Made by a program: the position numbers and the translations under genes. This document shows positions 42,501 through 48,500 of a DNA stretch of 64,000 bases, in pieces. Source of the stretch: Nageia nagi (Eukaryota; Pinophyta); contig JBITNC010000002.1 of assembly GCA_050084985.1 (NCBI GenBank), forward strand, positions 15,128,001-15,192,000, written 5' to 3'. Below the pieces are notes generated by a model. It had not been told where the DNA came from. It saw nothing but the letters and a program-made list of their open reading frames with translations, and did not search any database. Position 1 is the first letter of the stretch. Each line of letters starts with the position of its first letter.

Positions 42501-45500
42501 GTGCAAGTGTGCGGGAGAGAGAAAGTGTGTATTTGATTACGATATTTTTCTTTGAATGTTAATAATTATTCCTTTAGATAGAAAGCCATTTTAATGTTAA
42601 AGAGTGTTTCAATCGGGTGATCCACCAGTAAATACATAATGTTATCATGAAGTACTAATACTTGTTGAACACTTAGTACTTACTGCAAAGGAATTGTGTA
42701 ATGGAATTGCCTCTATCTCTAAACCAGGGAAATATCCAATTGTTATAACAAGACCATGCTGCTCAGCAATCATCTGACAACGAGCAGCATTGCTTGATCC
42801 ATAAGATGGTTGCTGCCACTTTACCTAAATATGAAAAGAAATCCAATTGTTAAAGTGACAGTAGTTGCAACTAACATTAAACCATCTTGCACAAAGAAAC
42901 TTAGTAACTATTTAAGAAAAAGCACTACACCACCTCTTTTTGTTCACTGTCAATTGCATCTGGACCAATAATACCAACAGCATAACATGCAACTATAGGG
43001 ATTCTTGAACCTAAGTTTGCTTTCAGCTGCACAAAGTCAATAAAACCAAATACATCATACAAAAAAAATCACAAGAATGTCATAAATTCTAAATCTTAGT
43101 CAACATTGCGTTATCCAAGCACAAAGGTTAACTTCACAAACAAAGTTTTTGCTGACGTAACTTAAGATTCTTGATTAGACCAGAAAATGGACAAATAAGA
43201 TCTAGATATAATGAAACATCGAAAATCATAGCAAAAATCAGTATAAGGCATATTCTTGACAAAATTGTTTTTGTTTGTGAAGAGTTATGAACTTCAGAGA
43301 ACATACGAGAGTGGATATCATTGACAAGTTGAACTTTTTCCCTGTAAAAGCAATTGCGAAGTTTGGCCGAATTGGTTTAGCAAGTATCTTTCTCATGATA
43401 TCATCCATGGCTGCCTGAGGAAAAAAAGTGAATCAAAAGTCAACCTATAAATCATTTAATATATTTCAATATTATACATAATATAGCATTTATTACAAAA
43501 CATTAAATATGGCTAAAAATATTTCAATTTGTAGTCCACAGTTATGACCAATACAATCTTAGACTAAGAAATAAACAAATATTAATACATTATGTGTTGC
43601 CTAATGTTATATACACTATAGTAAAGATTTAACTCTAGCAAACCCTGTCCAGCTTCAATCTTGTCTCCCACGGACCCTGGTGACCACAAATACCCCAACA
43701 ACCACAAAGTGACTTCTTTGAATATGATATCACAGCAGATTCAACGTGTTCTACTTAGAAAACTTTATTCATGGGAGGATCTGAACGTAGTTTGCTGCAA
43801 GCCAAAGTGAAAAGACTTTCCTGTTTGTAATGTCCGCTATGTTCACATCTGCCTCCATTTGCATTTGCAACTGTATCCTATTCATGTCTACCTTTGCTCA
43901 CATCTATGTGTGCAACTTGTTCACATATGCCTCCAATCACAACAGTGCCTTGGCCTTGTCGTATCCTATCTCCCTCTCCCATCTTAATTGTGCCCTTCTG
44001 CACATTTGTGTTGGTGTTCGCACCTGTTCACAATCTGAAGAGCATCTAATGTTATGTTGATATTTGGGATTACCATGAAGAATCTGACTTCCCTTGCCTG
44101 TCGAGTTGTTTAACTCCCAAAATTAAGTGCAGTTGACTCACCATATGGATTGTATTAAGCATCTTCGGACTGAACTTCAAGGGCAAGTCTGATAGTTCCA
44201 GAACGAACATCATAAGGCCCTGCAATGCCAGATCCAAGAAAAAGGAAAGAAGATTGCCAAACTAGAATAGCTAGAACACCACTACTACCCTCCGAGAGAT
44301 GACCAATGCCTCCAAGAGGTTCTCTTATACAACATAGGCAATCAAAGATCCTCATCCAGAATGAGAATCTTCAAAAATGGGACAAATGCTTGCCAAAAAT
44401 CAGTCTAAAAAAAGTTGAAGTGCACAACTTGTGAATTCAAATGGTCAAGGGCAAAAGGACACCCATTGTGGAGTTAACTATGCAACCTAAACCTAACGAC
44501 AAAAGGGCACATCAAAACAAGGAACTCAACCTTTAGATTCGAGGTCTCCTAAAGCTTGCTAATCCATTGAAAGTATGCCACGATTTTTTCCATGACACAT
44601 TGGATCTCAAGGATATTACCCTTGATAGACCTTGGATAGTCCTCATTAGTACTCTTATAGTTCCATCTTCATCAAGTAACGGCTCTAACAACCAATATAA
44701 GATAAAATAATTATAATAATGTTTGCAAGTTACCAAAAAGGTCAAAGGGACTCGGAAGTACAGCCAAAGAAATAGATAAGGACTAAGGAAAAAGATCGTA
44801 AAAAATAAATTAATTATAACAAATAAACAAAGGGGTAAGGAGATTGGGGAGAAAAAACCCCAAACCATAACCCTAAGAGTGCTATATCAAGGACTGATCC
44901 AAGTGTTCCAACATTCTTGTTTTTTGCTCCATAGCACATGGATCCCATGGAATTATGAGCTAATGTTTTCCATTTGAAAGGGTGTGCTTGATGTCTTCTT
45001 CATGAGGGGCCCATGCTAAATGCGTTTTAAGGCAAGGTGGCTACAATTTTCATGAGCACTCCTTCAACATATACTTCCTTTGAGGGTGTGTTGATGATCT
45101 CAATCATGTCATTACTCACATCAATTCTACTAGTGAGCCCAATCAACATAGAAACCTTATTGGATTCGTCTATCAAAGCCATTGTTTTGTTCTTTTTCTC
45201 ATGCTCAATATCATCAAGAGTAGAGTAGTGGCATGTATATATATGAAATCATTTTGGGATGACATCATAAATACCTCATGTGGTAATGCATCACCTTTAC
45301 TTTCTTCAATGCTAGGCGCTTGCTTACTTTCAAGATCAATAATGGCTGTCCTTATAAACTCTTCTTGGCATGAGTCCCCCTTAGGTAAGATAACGTTGTC
45401 TTCTTATGACATAGTCCCTCCTTTATTATATGTATGTACTTCAAGTGGTGCTTCTTGATGTTGGGCGGCATCTTTATTTTCTTCAAATGACGGAGTGACA

Positions 45501-48500
45501 TTTCTTACTTCTTTATTAACAATTGTGGGCTGCTCTTCTTCCTTAATCCCTTCATTATCTAATAATAGTTTCAATTGCTCCTTACATTGTTAACCAACTT
45601 ATGTACAGTAGTAGAGGCAACCAAATCTTGCTTCCAAACATCCAACAACATAGATAAGAGTGGCAGGTAAACATAATCATTCTCTTCTATGATCAGAACC
45701 ACAATATCCCTCATGGCTTCAACTATATTATTAGTATGTTCTTCTCTAGCCGAAGCAACGAAGTGATGAAACATTTCATAAATCAACTCATACATGTCCA
45801 AATCTAATAAAATGTTGCTCATTCCAGTTTTTGCAAATAATTCAAGTATGGCAACTCTCCTAGGGAAATGACAACATGTGACATGCCCTAATCTTTCAAA
45901 GCTACTAACCAATAATTGAAATATCATTCTCAATGTATCATCAACATAGGGAGCATTAGGTGCAAAAATTCTTAAAATCTCACTCAAACAGGAAGTAACC
46001 ATGATTCTCACCTCCATATTTGTGTGTCCCAACCATAGTTTCTCTTGGCTGAAATATAAGTCCAAGTTTACCTCTCGCATTAGTAAGCTTATCAACCAAC
46101 TCCTTTTCTTTTAATGGCGTCGTGACCTTCAGAACCCTAGTTCTCACTCAAACCACAAACCCTAGGTATATAGATGAGTTATTCATCCACGGGTTGGCAA
46201 GATGTTGAGCTCTGATACCACAATTATGTACCTTTCTAGGGCTCAAACTAAACATGCACAATTAACTTATTCCAATTCCGCATTCATTCATCAAACTAGG
46301 GCAAACTGAAAATACTCTCATCCACATAACCATGCATTCCAATACTAATTTATATAACAGTAATCAAATCTGATCTATTAACTGAATTAAGCATCCAATC
46401 ATCAATGTAACATGCCACAATAGTGCCCAAGAGTGCAACATACCAAGAGTAAGTAAATATCCACCATACAATGCCATGTAAGATGCCAAAATGTAGAACG
46501 AACCAATGTAAGTCAACATTTATCCTTAATACACCCAAGGGATGCCCTAGGAATGTGAACGAACCTCCTTAGGGTATCAAACCACAAGATCAAAGTGATA
46601 CAAATGCCAAATATTACACAAGTGGAAAGCAAGATTACGGTGATAGCCTCAAAGCATGCCAAGGATGCAAAGTCTTCAAAGTGCCTCTCCAAGTGCAACG
46701 ATCCTCCTCCAAGATGAGTATGTCTTCAAGTAGAGAGCGAGCCACTTCTAGGCTAGGGAGAAGCCTTAGACCATAGAAGGAAGAGAGGGAAGCGACCCCA
46801 GCTCTAAAAGATCAAATGCACAACAATAATAATATTCAAATAAGGTGCTCACTTCCCTTTTATGGTGAGCTAGGAGAAGTCCATTTCTAATTTGTGGTTG
46901 GCCAACCCAACCTAGAAATATAAATAACTCTTAATTGACAAATGACTCCTCCTAAGCTAGACATTGGGCAATTAAGGAATAATATATTTGCTTATTACAA
47001 AACATGGCCCACTTTTATTATAAGATAACAAAAACTCCTAATCTAAATAGAATTCACTCCTAATACCCCTCATAGGACCAAACCATTAATTTTAAGTGTC
47101 ACAAATGACACTAAATACAAAATTGATAAAGTGGGTCCCACGAGTGCAATAGTAGAAACTAGCTCTAGGGGCAAATCTTCAAAAGTCCATATCTTCCTCA
47201 TTTCTTGAAAGAACCATGTCGTGCCCTATCAAAATGATTGGCACAAGATTCTCTATCCATTTCAGTAGACAAATCAGCAATTCATGGATTGTGACGAAAG
47301 TTATGCCTTCAAAAAGGTTTCTCAAAATTGGGGACATTACATAGTGGTAGCTAGGACAAGCGAATTAGAGATACCAAAGTCGCAAAGTTGTTGGATAAGG
47401 AGAAGTCTTGAAACCAACTCAAAAGCCTTTCTAAAGTCAACAAAGCAACAAAAGACTTTGAAGGACCATTGACAAGCCTCCTCGATAATGGCCCAAAGGG
47501 TAAAGATGTGGTCAATAGTTCGATGCTCAATCTTGAATCCAACCTGTCCAACAACCCTAAGCTTCCCACACTCATGTTTTGGGACTTGATTTTTCATGAA
47601 GCAAAGCTTATTAATTTATGTACACCAAACAAGTTGGTGATCACTTTGTTATTGTGGTGTTGTATATTGATGATATGTTGTTAATTGGAGATGATAGAGA
47701 AATCATCAGGAATGTTGAGTTTTAATTATCATCTCAATTTGATATGAAGGATCTTGGTCCAACAAACTTCATCTTGGGCATGCAAATTAGAAAGGATCAG
47801 TCAAACTACAAACTCTAGTTGAATCAAAAAAAATATGTGAGATGATAGAGGCTTAATATGCAAGAATGTAAAATAGTCACATTCCTTTGGGTATTAAGCT
47901 ATCTATAGAATAGTATCCAAAAGCACAAGAAGAGGACGAAGAGATGTCTCATGTTCCTTATGCAAGCGCTATTGGAAGTTTAATGTACAATATTGTATGT
48001 ATCAAACAAACATTGCACATGGAGGAGGAGTTCTAAGCAATTATATATTAAAATCAAGGAAAGAACATTGGTCTATTGTAAAGCGAGTTTTCAGATATTT
48101 GTGTGGCACATCAGATTATGCAACTTGCTATCATGGAAGGGCTTAACCAAATAAGGTACAGAATGTACAAGGTTTTGTTGATGCAAATTTGGCTGGAGAT
48201 CTTGATCATCGAAAATCTACAAGTGGTTATGTAGTCAGCATGTTTGGTGGAGCAATTAGTTAGACATGCAAAAGATTGCTAATGGGCTTGATTGCTTCAA
48301 CATGTTGCTTTTGTGATTTTTACAACCCCCATTGCAAAGTATTCAACAACAGTGAGATTGTTGGATGTGTTGTATCCTTTACAAGAAAAAGATTGTATAC
48401 CTAGCACATATAGCAAGGCTTCAAGGGTCCAACCCTCAAGAAACGAGGCTCTGGGAGCACAACCTAAGGACCTAATTCTTAATTATCGGGTATGGGTGGT

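Noticed and set aside
43829-44135. A plus-strand LTR start (TGTAATGTCCGC)
   Set aside because: It resembles the LTR start at 47342, but the sequence after it does not continue to match and no end or primer site was found.
45037-45458. Plus-strand ORFs of 63 and 85 codons
   Set aside because: They are antisense shadows of the tail of the PDS5-like copy.
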